Shown here piece after piece: positions 41,411-51,625 of a stretch of DNA of 64,000 nt. A program made the translations under genes and the position numbers. The notes beneath the pieces were generated by a model. It did not search any database and was not told the DNA's origin. It saw nothing but the letters and a program-made list of their open reading frames with translations. The DNA comes from Strigamia acuminata (taxonomy: Eukaryota > Arthropoda > Chilopoda > Geophilomorpha > Linotaeniidae): positions 49,794,581-49,858,580 of the forward strand of contig OX442314.1 in NCBI GenBank assembly GCA_949358305.1, given 5' to 3'. Numbering within the stretch: position 1 is the first letter of the stretch; each line of letters opens with the position of its first letter.

Positions 41411-41579
41411 AGTGTTGTGTCTCTGAGGCCTCTACGGCGAAGATGGCTTATTAATGTCCCCATAATTATCTGTGACTTGACTTGTCTATTGTCATCAGCA
41501 AACTCGCAACCTGTCGCCAGATGTCGCAAATGCATGTGATACTGGTCCTGGAGTCTCGCTCTAGCCGCTCTTCTGTCTA

Positions 41580-43015
41580 CTCATTCGAAAATTGAAAGCA
41601 CAAAATTTGGTGTTTTTCCTATCACAAAGTAATTAGTCAATAAATTGTTAATTGTTCCAGAATTTTTGGACCTCATTTTGATATAGTAAACATCAAAAAA
41701 CGTATCGCGACGAACATTTGTACAAACGGAATCCGCCAGGTGGCGCTCCGGTTTGTCAAAATTAACTACGTTTAATGTCAATTTTATCATTATAATTGGA
41801 AAGTAGACCAAAAACTGCACCACAAAAGCCTTATGATTAATTTTTAAATTCATTTTTTTGAACATTACACAAACCGGAAGTTGAACCCCACGCACAAACG
41901 TTCATGTTAAGTCAAATAAAAGCCTTTAATATAAACGACATGTTTTTTATTGAAATAAAAGTTGTTGACAATCAAAGAAACGTTTTAACCAGAAAAATTA
42001 ACTTTTTCCGAAATTTTCTGAAATTTTGCCCTGCAAATCCACATTTTTGGCAAAAAACGACATCAAACTGATACATTTGGGTTCAGAATGAAGTGGCAAA
42101 ACACCACGAATCAACGGTAATTATTTTATAATAATAATCCAAACAAGCAGGGATTTGTAATGCAGGGAAGCATTACTTATTAGACTTCTAAACCCTGCCT
42201 CTAATTAAACAATTACTTCGGTTAGTTTTTTAAAATATTGTTTTTTTTTTCAAATTTCCCACCCATTTGTCCAATTTTCTTTTCATTACATTACATTACG
42301 TTCCGGTCATGGCTTCCGCCAGGTGGCGCTCCGGTTTACATAAATTTTGCCGTAATTTGCTTTTTTCGCCCTTATAACTATATTTGATCCAAAAAATAAA
42401 GACGCCATCGTTTTCAGCGCCAAATTGCACGTAGGAGACCTTATTTAATCATTCAAATTGTTCAATTTTAAAAATCAGTCTTTTTCAAATTTCCCACCAA
42501 ATTTGCCATGCGGTCCGACTTTGGTGGATCGTAACGCTACTTTTTCTTGACCAAATTAAAAAATAAAATATACAGGCAGGTGCAAATTTTGATTTCCAGT
42601 GGAATGAGACTGGTTTCAAAATTTACAAATCTCATTTCGAGATAGAAATGAGCATTTTTTGGTTCGCGACGAACATTTCTGCTTCCATTATAGCTTACGG
42701 GATCCGCCAGGTGGCGCTGTTTTCCATTACATTTCGTCGTAATTTAGCATTTTCTACCTTTTATCTTTATTTAATGCCAATTTTATCGTTGTAATTGGAA
42801 ATTAGACAAAAAACTGCACCAAAAAAGTCTACTTTCCAATCGTCTGATTAATTTCTTAATTCATTTTTTTGGGATATTACACAAACCGGAAGTACCGGAA
42901 GTAGAAACATTACATACAGGTCACGTGACCGGACGTTGAAGACGGACGGACGGACGGACGGACAGAGCCGTTTCATTAGACTTTCTAAACATTAGGTTTA
43001 GAAAGTCTAAAACGT
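41580..43015. repeat. Composite repeat with CCGCCAGGTGGCGCT boxes and terminal hairpin
   Basis: Three CCGCCAGGTGGCGCT boxes (41733, 42316, 42704), two preceded by CGCGACGAACATTT. Two diverged copies of a block with TTTTATC-TT-TAATTGGAAA and ACACAAACCGGAAGT (41790-41880 and 42785-42900) indicate internal duplication. It ends with five GGAC repeats and a perfect 15-bp hairpin (42976-43010). It may be one mobile element, but its left end is not evident. Confidence 0.55.
42976..43010 (+). other. Perfect 15-bp stem-loop
   Basis: TTAGACTTTCTAAAC, loop ATTAG, then GTTTAGAAAGTCTAA. Helitron 3' ends and some MITE ends have such hairpins, but the usual Helitron CTRR terminus is not clearly separate here. 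Confidence 0.85.
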
Positions 43016-43487
43016 AAGAATCAAACAGCAATGCGTGATGGCAGTATGACGTAGTCAGTTCAAAAGTTCATTTGACCTGGATCCAGTTCTTGGATCTGGG
43101 TGAATCCAAGATGTCCGACCTCAATCAATCCATTGTTTTTCAATGACAGGATTGATTTTAAATTCTTAAAAATATAATTTTGTCCTAGTTGCTATCAATG
43201 CTAAATAAAAAAAACATTATTGAACAATCTTGAATCATTTAAAAAATTACGAATTGAATTTTGAATGGACAGTCAGTCTGCGCGTGTGCATGACTGTCTG
43301 ATTCGAACTGATGACGCAGGGCAAGACGTCTGCAACCATCATGCATTGCTTTTTGTTAACTACGGTTTTAGATTGTTATTATAAAATAATTACTAAAACA
43401 ATTTAATTTTTTTTACCCGATGATTATTAGTTTGTTAATATGGGCTTTCAGGAAATGTAAAAATCCCACTCAGAGCACTTGACCTTT

Positions 43488-43522
43488 AATGGTTTTTCGA
43501 TTGTTGCCAAACTTTTTTTCAG
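43488..43522 (-). repeat. Solitary unit of the 41-bp minisatellite
   Basis: The reverse complement reads CTGAAAAAAAGTTTGGCAAC then AATCGAAAAACCATTAA, 33 of about 35 positions like the array unit, 3.8 kb outside the array and inverted. Confidence 0.75.
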
Positions 43523-43603
43523 TAGTTGCATTCAAAAATTAAAATAACAATTTTAGTTTAAGTGTATTTTAAGTTTTAACATGGGTTTAAATAAGAAATG
43601 ATG

Positions 43604-44235
43604 TCATTTTTGGTTTAAAATTGAAGTGTTTTCTTCCTGAATTTCTTCTTTGATTTCAGATAACACAATTTTATCCCCGTTGCTTCCTTCTTCTAGATCG
43701 GGTCCCTCTTGGTCATTAATGGCCTCTTTTTCATCTGTTGACAAATCGATGGTTTCTTGAAATAAGCAACACTGGGTTTGTATTCTTCTGGTGTAAGTCC
43801 ATGCGCTTTCGTTATGCAATGGTTACAATCCTTCATTGCTGTTAATGCTGCTACATCCTAAAAATATTTCGGTAATTCAAGCGTCTTTTAGCAAACATCT
43901 TATCATTTCCATCACGGTTCTGTTTATTCTTTCAAGTACTGAGTTACTCTCTGGCGTGTGCGCCATTGTTAACTGGTGATGAATTCCTCGGTCCGTCAAC
44001 CATTTTTCAAATTCGTCAGATGTGAATTCACCTTCGTTATCCAATCTGAGAAATTTTATTTTTCTCTCCTTTTGTCTTTCCCATTTTTCAATCAATATTT
44101 TTATGGAATTCTCCACTTCATTTTGATGTTTCAACAATGTTCCGTCCATTTTCCTCTAAAAATCATCTTCTACAATCATAATGTATTTTTTCCCTGTGGG
44201 TGTTTCGGGTTTCACGGGTGCCATCAAGTCTACAT
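43604..44235 (-). pseudogene. Copia integrase fragment
   Basis: Minus strand. The first core Asp region reads VDLMAPVKPETPTGKKYIM (44235-44175), a stop and frame change follow, then KIKFLRLDNEGEFTSDEF with the second Asp and TPESNSVLERINRTVMEMI with the Glu (43877-44149). Further down, 43604-43819 is acidic and may be the start of the linker to RT. Typical Ty1/copia integrase, decayed by stops. The upstream edge is cut by the LTR-like insertion at 44235. Confidence 0.75.
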
Positions 44236-44830
44236 GTAATTATTCGGAACGAAATTGTTACTTCCACTTTGTGACCGCTTGGCCACCCAGGTGACCTGTG
44301 GCACTGCCACACACCGCCATACGGCCCCAAAGGTCATCCCCTCTGTGGGTGATTGACCCAGTCTGGGGGAGGAGGGAGTGGAGTGGTGTGGTGAGGAGAG
44401 GAGAGAAGTGTGTTGGGCACCGACTGAGAAGGTCATGTGCTTAGCAGTCCAGGAGGAGAAGGTATTCATCATCGAAGGGACAAGACGTGTCCCGGGTTGT
44501 GGACTCTGTACTCCTCACCATTCACCACGTTTATACTCAGTGCTATGGCAGATTCCATAGCGCAGCCTCCATGAGTGGACGCGCGGGTCGTTGGTGAGTA
44601 TGACACGAATGTTTAGTTGAACTGACGACGTCACCCATTGGGCTCACGCCCAGTATGTGACCGGTTGGTTGCCGGTGCGGCGTGCCTTCGTGGCACCCCC
44701 CGCCACACTAATAAAGGCCAACTAACCAATATTAGGGTGTCTCCGTTATTTAAAGTGAGTGTGTTCCAAACCAGTGTCTTCAGTCCCTTGATTGCACTGG
44801 CGAAGACCATATCAGTCAACTTCATACACA
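44235..44830 (+). repeat. GC-rich LTR-like sequence
   Basis: Starts TGTAATTATTCGG and ends TTCATACACA. It is GC-richer than all flanks, has AATAAA at 44709 and interrupts the minus-strand copia copy. Just after it, ATTATCGACGGCGCGACCGG resembles the post-LTR leader of some gypsy elements, and a protease-like frame follows. No second LTR was found, so this is a truncated insertion. Confidence 0.5.
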
Positions 44831-44894
44831 ATTATCGACGGCGCGACCGGGGGTGAGACACCACCCGGGAGGCTCACGAACGAAGATCCGGTGA

Positions 44895-45185
44895 TGAAGG
44901 TCAAAATTGGAAAACTCGCTCACACCGCTCTGGTAGACCCGTGGTTGACCTTTTCCTTGATCGACGAATGTTTGTTTGAAAAGACGGGTTACTCTAGAGA
45001 TGGCGTCCGCGAACCGGACGAGGACCGTGAAATTCTGCAAAACATCGTCGGTGATGCGTACCAAATAATCGGACAGGTCACCATGAAAGTCGAGTGGGCA
45101 AGTCGTGCAACCGATGTTGAATTTACTCTCGTGTCATCAAGAAAAAATATTGTCCTGGGGTTCAGCTTCATTTGGGATGCTGATA
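44895..45185 (+). pseudogene. Retropepsin-like fragment
   Basis: The plus frame reads VKIGKLAHTALVDPWLTFSL, IDECLF, then QIIGQVTMKVEWASRATDVE and KNIVLGFSFIWD. This follows the layout of gypsy-type proteases (V-x-I-G-x-x-x-x-A-L-(V/L)-D-T-G-A ... I-L-G-x-(D/N)-F), but the catalytic DTGA is replaced by DPWLT, so it is inactive. It ends abruptly where minus-strand copia sequence resumes near 45186. Confidence 0.55.
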
Positions 45186-45189
45186 GCCA

Positions 45190-45960
45190 TTCAATCATAT
45201 GTTCTTCAATTTTTGCCTCTGTTGGTTTTTCTTTAACTATCGTAGATCTTTCTGCTTTCAATTCTTTGTCGGTTTCCATACAGTTGCATATCTTGATTTT
45301 TTGCCCTGTTGCAATTAAATTTTTATGTGGAATTAAATCTCCTTCTTTATTTCTTTTAAATCTGGTTTTCCAAATTTTTTCTTAAATTTCATCACAAACG
45401 TGTTCACGAGTTCTATCCTTGGCGGTCATAACATTTTGTTTGTGCCCTCTACTTCTGCCTCGATTTCCAAAATTTGCTCTTCCCCTGCCACGATCTCTGT
45501 TGTTGTCACTTTTAAGTTTCTTTTCATCTTAGCAGTCTGCTATCAAATGCCCTGGCCGTCCGCAATTCTAACATTTTTGCTTGCTGCGACAATTTCTCTT
45601 GTAATGGCCCCTGCCTGAGCAATTGTAGCAAATTATGTTTCTGTTCTCTCTGGCTTTTTGTATGTTTTCTGTGGGTTTTCTTTCGTTATTTTGTTTTTGT
45701 CCTTCGCACAGCTTTAGTCCACTTCTCAAATCGGCCATTTTTATGCCAGTTTGGAAATTTAATGCTTCCTTTGCATTTTGAAATTCCCTTCTTAATCCAT
45801 TTTTGATGTGGAAAATCAATTTGCTTTCCTCCATCTTTCCTCCAGCTTGTAAAAAACACTGTTCGAGTCCCTGCGCTCAACGCCAATGGTTTCAACAACG
45901 GTTTCGACAGTGCAACAGCAAATTTAATCGACTGCTGTACAGACATTGGTGACAGCTGAA
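45190..45960 (-). pseudogene. Copia Gag fragment with zinc knuckle
   Basis: Minus strand: sequence with KLIFHIKNGLRREFQNAKE, then IICYNCSGRGHYKRNCRSKQ, a complete CCHC knuckle (C-x2-C-x4-H-x4-C), followed by Arg/Ser-rich sequence with frame breaks. It belongs to the same copia copy as the integrase at 43604-44235, which lies downstream on this strand; the intervening part is replaced by the LTR-like insertion. Confidence 0.7.
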
Positions 45961-46059
45961 TTTGAATTTAAAAATATTCCAAAATTGAAGAAGTCAAAAA
46001 CAAAATCAAGAGATATAATGGATTTTCGAATTGAAATGCCAGTTGCATAGCCAGTTGCA

Positions 46060-46503
46060 AAGCGGATTTCTCCTCCTGCCAATCCGATTCTCACATCCAT
46101 TCTAAATCCTACGCCTATCCACGTTCCTCCTCCTATCCAATCCTATGCGGACGCGTTAAAGTCCATTCCTACAACTTCCCCTGCTGGCACCTCTTCACCG
46201 AAAGCAAATCAAAAGAAGGTAATTGCAGCATCGACTTCCGTTAAAGATGCGACAGGATTATGGCACAGTCGCTTGGGACACCTCCACACCAACGCGATGC
46301 GTTTATTGGCCAACAATGAACAAGTTTATGGTCTCGAGCCTGCCGAAGTTCGCCAAGAAGTCGCATGTAACGATTGTCGCATAGCTAAATCAATTCGAGC
46401 TTCACATAAACCCGATCTGAATCTGAGCACTACGAAAGCATTGGACCTTCTTCATATGGTCGTATGGGGGCCATCGCCAGTTACATCTTTCGGCAGTGCA
46501 CGT
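46060..46503 (+). pseudogene. Copia Pol fragment, pre-integrase domain
   Basis: The plus strand, opposite to the preceding copia copy, reads through Pro-rich sequence (SILNPTPIHVPPPIQSYADA), then LWHSRLGHLHTNAMRLLANN and VACNDCRIAKSIRASHKP. This is the His/Cys zinc-binding pre-integrase domain of Ty1/copia. It is cut at VTSFGSAR by the 5' LTR of element B at 46504. Nothing clearly continuing the domain was seen beyond element B at 60426. Confidence 0.75.
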
Positions 46504-47816
46504 TGTGATGATTACAAATCAGTATTTATCAATGTTCACAACAGATGGCGCTGTTTACCAAACGCGCGTAATTCAAACTCGATGAAACTAAGAAACGTAA
46601 TAAATTATTACTTGGACACGGTGAATAAAATATAACTATTTTATTCAATATAAACTAAGTATTATTTACTTGACAATGTTGATTCTATCGAATCAATATC
46701 CACATTACTTACCTGTCGAAGGGAACCAATCGGACCCTTCCGGACCCCAACTGGGCCCATCTGGACATAGTCATATATTAGGTCCGGACTAGTGACCCAC
46801 GAATCCGCCGATTCGTATGCTGATTGGCTGTCGCCAATCTAGTAGTTCTACAGAACTATATAAGCATCAGTTTCTCACTCCCCCCCTGGCTTGATAACTG
46901 AACTTGTATATTGTCTGTAGTTGAATTGTTATCGTTTGATTTCATTATTCTCTATCGACACATCAGGCCACCTCAGCTCTCCACAGTTAGTATTCATTAC
47001 TATTTTGTTATTGCTGTTGTAGGGCTATTTCGGGAAGGCCAACTCCGGTAATAGACATGCATTTGCATGAAATGGCCCCGTAACGTTAGCCAGCTGTTCT
47101 ACGGGACAGTAGGACTTCGTACGGTGGCTTAATATAACGGTCGTATACAGTACGACCTTGCTAAATGAAAGTAGGTCCCTCAGCTAACTGGCCACAGTCC
47201 GCTGCAGGATGGTTGTTGTAAACAGCCCACGCAGGTTCCCGTCTTTCTACGATTGGACCTTCCGCTCGTTAAAAGACGGTAAAAGCCTAATATGCAGGTA
47301 ACCCGCCGGGTTGGTAGCCCGTGAGTAATATCTTCAAGATGTTGCGATAAATAACTACCTGGATAATGGTAATCCAACGGCAGTGGCCGATTAATATTTT
47401 ACCCGGTGCTCGATCATTTGATCCCGTCATCGTAAGGCATGCTGGCGGATGGAGGAGTCAAATCCTCCCGCGATGGTTCTCTCGACCGTCGTGACGGTCC
47501 CCGCCCCATCGTACCCTCCGGGTTAGTAACCCGTGAACAGGAGTTGAACAACACTGTGTTAAATAAATTACTCGGGCATTGGTAATCCTGTATTGGCAAT
47601 ATCTTTTAAACCCGGTAAGTCCATAGAAATGTTTACCTGGTGGTTAGTACCACCGATAGCGAGTTAAAGCACACAATCAAATACTCGGCGCCTGATCACG
47701 AGATCTTGTCGTCGTAAGGCATGCTGGCGGATGGAGTCTCAACAACTCCCGCGACGTTCTCTCAATTGTCGTGACGGTCCCCGCCCAATTAATATTTATG
47801 TAACAATTCATTTGTT
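46504..47816 (+). repeat. Element B 5' LTR
   Basis: Starts TGTGATGATTACAAATC. TATATAAG at 46857-46864 is a strong promoter candidate. The 3' third carries two copies of a structured block (47431-47508 and 47713-47787) with GTAAGGCATGCTGGCGGATG and GTCGTGACGGTCCCCGCCC. The end is uncertain: compared with the 3' LTR it has 16 extra bases between two ATTT words, then GTT. The expected CA end and a TGG primer site are not evident. Confidence 0.8.
46857..46864 (+). promoter_or_regulatory. TATA box of element B LTR
   Basis: TATATAAG, followed about 30 bases later by a TCACTC pyrimidine-rich start region; the 3' LTR copy is at 59479-59486. Confidence 0.6.
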
Positions 47817-47854
47817 ATATTTCATTAATCACTTTATTTTTATTCATTTGAAAC

Positions 47855-48130
47855 ATGGAATATTCTGCTGAATATTCCCAATTATACGAAGGACTCTTCG
47901 TACTATTAGATAATCAAGCTGCGGACCAAATACGTCTCCGTAGCGATATTTGTGACGATGCCGCAAGTCAGCCGTATCCCTCTGGCTTCGCCCGGATCCT
48001 CAACCAGTTGATGCCGCCCGTTTACACGCGTCAAGAACCCATCTTTGTTAACCGTCAATATTTAGTAATAAATATGTTATGTCATACTAAAACTGTAAGT
48101 TATTTCTACTCTGTCACGTATTCATATTAG
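47855..48130 (+). CDS. Small leader ORF of element B
   Basis: 91 codons beginning at ATG, shortly after the LTR: EYSAEYSQLYEGLFVLLDNQ and SGFARILNQLMPPVYTRQEP are helical and protein-like. At 48095 the frame crosses GTAAGT, a perfect splice donor in phase 0; the sequence beyond it (KTVSYFYSVTYSY) looks like intron read-through. It may be an 80-residue first coding exon. Acceptors with pyrimidine tracts exist at 48464 (CCGCAG), 49343 (CTCTCAG) and 56860 (CTGCAG, directly before the ORF3 ATG). Function unknown. Confidence 0.45.
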   Translation: MEYSAEYSQLYEGLFVLLDNQAADQIRLRSDICDDAASQPYPSGFARILNQLMPPVYTRQEPIFVNRQYLVINMLCHTKTVSYFYSVTYSY

Positions 48131-49378
48131 TCAAGGCTTCCGTAGCTTATCTCGGTTAGGTTGTTGCTAAACTTAGCAACGTCTTGTATAAACCGAATTA
48201 TCTATCTCACGGACTAATAAATTAGCCCAAAAGTAGAATCGTCACAAGTGGAGGGTCTACCGAGATAGGCTGCCAAATTTTAAATAAAATTTGAAGTTTT
48301 ATATGTCTATGGTGAATTCGAGTAGTGTAACGTTTATGGTGATTTTTGTGTGTAAAAAATAAATTTCGTTTGAAATTTATATGTGTTTAATATATTTCAT
48401 TCTGTTTGTAGAACTTCTCGCAAGATAATAAGTGTCACTCACTTTATTCTGTTTTCTCCGCAGTAGAAATTGATTGTTTTAACAAAATAATAATTTCTAC
48501 CGCGTGGTCAGGCCTAAAGGCCTAACCCCGAGAACGGAAAAATCTTGCCCGAACTTGTTGAAGTTGGTTCCGCCCGGGTAACGTCATTTTGTCATCGACG
48601 ATCTGACCAAACCACGCGGTCGGGCCTAATTTTGAAAAGTTGACTCTTGATGGAATTCTTAAAGAATTCTATCAATTTAACAGTTGTTTTATTTTTAGAA
48701 ATGTTTTTCACATGTATTTTGCTTGAGACTTCAAGTTAAACCTAAATTTATTTGCCTAAATAAATTAGAAAGAAAATTGACATTTTTCGAAGGAATTAAA
48801 ATTTATATTTTATTTCAAATGGTTTACCTTATTTTACAAGCTTGATCTACATTAAAATGTTGGTTAAAAATCGTGATTTCAAGACCTTGGAATCGAATTT
48901 TACGAATGGAATACCATTCAAATTTTAGCGAAAAAGAATTCTCGCTGTTGTGTTGCCTAGCAACCCGTGTTGTGCAGGAAAGCCGTCGATTCAAACGAAT
49001 CGGCGCGTCTTTTGAAATTACGAGTTTTAAAACTTTAAAAAATTCCATAAAGGTGATCATTCATTTATTAATAAATGCGGTGATATTTTAAAAAAATATA
49101 TTTTGAAAAGTATCCATTTTGTTTGGTGACTACGACATAACACTGGAATCTGTCAAGATTACGGTTCCACGAACTTGAGGATTTCCACCAATCTCGGACG
49201 AGATTGGACTCTCGCGAGAACTAGCGTTGATACTTGACCAATCAGAGAGGTGTATCGAAGTATCCATACTTCCTTTCGAACTAGTGTGACCACTGCTTCG
49301 TTTACGATCCTCCTGAACGTTTGCAACTTCATCGTTATCTCTCAGACTTAGGAAATTTTCTTAGTTTTAAGTTTAGTT
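48131..49378 (+). other. Element B 5' leader
   Basis: About 1.25 kb of non-coding leader. It holds a long stem-loop (48500-48619), a perfect GTTGCC-T-AGCAAC box (48952-48964) and TTTGGTGACTACGACATAAC at about 49123, which resembles the primer-site region of some gypsy elements but lies far from the LTR edge. An acceptor-like TATCTCTCAG sits 35 bases before the gag ATG. Confidence 0.5.
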
Positions 49379-51625
49379 ATGACTAATAACCAGCATCACA
49401 TGAACACCCGTGGTAAGGAAAGAACTTGTTTGACCGGTGGAATGAATCTATCCGGGTTTATACCTGTTCCTAATGGAATTGAAGAAGTGGGAAACCAGGC
49501 GGTCCATAATGGCGTTTCAAATGAAACAGCCGGACCATCTGGAGAGAATGGGGCTCCACGTGAACCTACTCCGCCTGGAGAAGAGGAATGCATTCCTGAA
49601 GGTTCTCATTTAGGCCGAGGCGGTCTATTATTTTGTCAGGATCACAGTTTGAACCCAAACCAATTTAGATCTTTGACCGAAGTGTTAGATTTTGTACACG
49701 CGCCTCGTGCTACGTCGGAGCAGTCCCATTCCCCAGCCAGCCAAAGATTAAATAATTTTAGTCCCACTCCTTCGACGCCTATTTCTAGATATAGAAATAA
49801 AAATGCACAACCTCCTCGTCAAGATCAGTCGAATTTGACACCAGGAGATTTTAATCGTGCTTTCCAACAACGACTACGAGCAAATAACTTTGCTCGCAAC
49901 CAACAAAGAGGATTTACAAATCCAGAGAACTTTGAGAATACGTTCAACAGAGCGAATTTGGGTCCGCCTGATATGGCCAACCCTAATCCAAGTTTTCCAA
50001 ACGGATCAAATAGTTGTCCGAATCTCGCTGGAAATTTGAACCCAAATTCAGGTGCGACAAGAGGTCCAAACCGCCGTTTTGACCCAAATTCTAGATTTGC
50101 AAACAATTCTAGTCCAGCACCTAACATGCAAAGGGGTCATCCAGTTCCTCCGAACTCGAATAACCTAAATAATCCGAACGATTTAAATAATCCTTCTACT
50201 GGAACTCAAGGAAATTCAAATAACTATTTGAATCGAGGTACGCCAGGTAATTCGAACTATCGTCCGAATTTTGGTAATCAAGAAAGTTCGCACAACCCTC
50301 CGAATTTTAACAATCGAAATAATTCTAATAATCATTCGAATTATGGGAACCAAGGTAATTCGAATAACCATTCGAATTTTGGTAACCACAGTAGACCGAA
50401 TCAAGGAGGGTCGAATAATTTCAACCCCAACAATGGTGGCTCAAGTCAAAATAACTCGAGTCAATCAAACACTGGTGGATCGTCGAATGACCATTCGCGT
50501 CCCCCAAGCAGCTTTGGAATGACGGCTGATGACCTCGCGTCAATTGCCACAACCATGCACAAATTAATGCAGGCTGGAAAAAGTTCCGCAATTGTCCCTC
50601 AAACTAACAGTTTGAAGTCCCCAGATATCCCTGTATTCTCTGGAAAAGCAGAAGAAAGCGAACGCTTTCTCAACATTGTAAAAAATGTCGCTTTCCTGCG
50701 AAACATGTCACTCGATGACATGCTTGTTAAAGGCGTAGCCGGTTATCTAACCGAGCAAGCGCATGGTTGGTTTCATGAAAGAAGAGAAGATTTCATATCT
50801 TGGGAAGTATTTGAACAGGCGTTCAAAGAATGGTTTGTAGCCACTCGACAAGAGCGGACGAACCAACTAACTAAGTTGAAACAACTGGAAACAGAAAGTC
50901 TTTACGACTTTATGCACAAATATTACCAGTTATGGATATTACAAGACAGTCTTGATGCAAAAGGGGCTGGTTGTCTTTTTATCGGGAGTGTAACTCCTGC
51001 TAACGATTTGCTTTTGCATACGCAAGGCATAGCGGATTTGCCTCTGACAGAGATTTATGCCGTTATAACTAAAAATAAAGGCTTGTACAGTCGTACAGCT
51101 AATGGAGCAAGGGAAATTATTTCCAATCCAGTCGTTTTCCCACCTCGGAAAACGGACACACGTCCTCAGTCGAAGACAAATGCTAAATCTTTAACTTTGG
51201 ATTCACAAGAACAACTTAATATTTGTGAAGAAGAGTTACCTGAGGAATGCGAAGCTGTCTATTTAATAAATGGAGCAGCAGATCAGACCAGACGTGGTCA
51301 ATTAGTTTGTTACCACTGTAAGAAACCAGGACACATGCGTCGAGAATGTCCAGATTTAAAACCACGTGCAAATTTCAACTCTGAAGAGTTGCAAAAACGA
51401 AGTACCCCGGATTCCCCGACTGTGGATCCTACTTCTAAACGTCCTAATAACAGATGGATAACTCAAGAAGTGTTGGATGCAACACTGGATGCTAAACTTG
51501 ATGCGAAACTTAATACTTTTGAAAATAAGTTACAAACTTCGCTGACTAACTCGTTGGCAGAAATGGTCAAGACTTTGATCAAGCCAGAATCTGCTGATTC
51601 AAGTGCGACTAGTTCAAAAAACTAG
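49379..51625 (+). CDS. Element B Gag
   Basis: 748 codons. The first 380 residues are disordered and become extremely Asn/Ser/Gly-rich (49980-50500, runs of NNxSNxGNxG type). A capsid-like helical domain follows (KAEESERFLNIVKNVAFLRN, YLTEQAHGWFHERRED, LKQLETESLYDFMHKYYQLW), then a CCHC zinc knuckle CYHCKKPGHMRREC at about 51309, and a C-terminal helix with DATLDAKLDAKLN-type heptads. Gag ends TAG at 51623, immediately after the slippery heptamer. Confidence 0.9.
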   Translation: MTNNQHHMNTRGKERTCLTGGMNLSGFIPVPNGIEEVGNQAVHNGVSNETAGPSGENGAPREPTPPGEEECIPEGSHLGRGGLLFCQDHSLNPNQFRSLTEVLDFVHAPRATSEQSHSPASQRLNNFSPTPSTPISRYRNKNAQPPRQDQSNLTPGDFNRAFQQRLRANNFARNQQRGFTNPENFENTFNRANLGPPDMANPNPSFPNGSNSCPNLAGNLNPNSGATRGPNRRFDPNSRFANNSSPAPNMQRGHPVPPNSNNLNNPNDLNNPSTGTQGNSNNYLNRGTPGNSNYRPNFGNQESSHNPPNFNNRNNSNNHSNYGNQGNSNNHSNFGNHSRPNQGGSNNFNPNNGGSSQNNSSQSNTGGSSNDHSRPPSSFGMTADDLASIATTMHKLMQAGKSSAIVPQTNSLKSPDIPVFSGKAEESERFLNIVKNVAFLRNMSLDDMLVKGVAGYLTEQAHGWFHERREDFISWEVFEQAFKEWFVATRQERTNQLTKLKQLETESLYDFMHKYYQLWILQDSLDAKGAGCLFIGSVTPANDLLLHTQGIADLPLTEIYAVITKNKGLYSRTANGAREIISNPVVFPPRKTDTRPQSKTNAKSLTLDSQEQLNICEEELPEECEAVYLINGAADQTRRGQLVCYHCKKPGHMRRECPDLKPRANFNSEELQKRSTPDSPTVDPTSKRPNNRWITQEVLDATLDAKLDAKLNTFENKLQTSLTNSLAEMVKTLIKPESADSSATSSKN

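Noticed and set aside
47430-47470. tRNA-like T-arm in the element B LTR (GGAGTCAAATCCTCC)
   Set aside because: No acceptor stem, D-arm or anticodon arm at the right distances; a simple hairpin.
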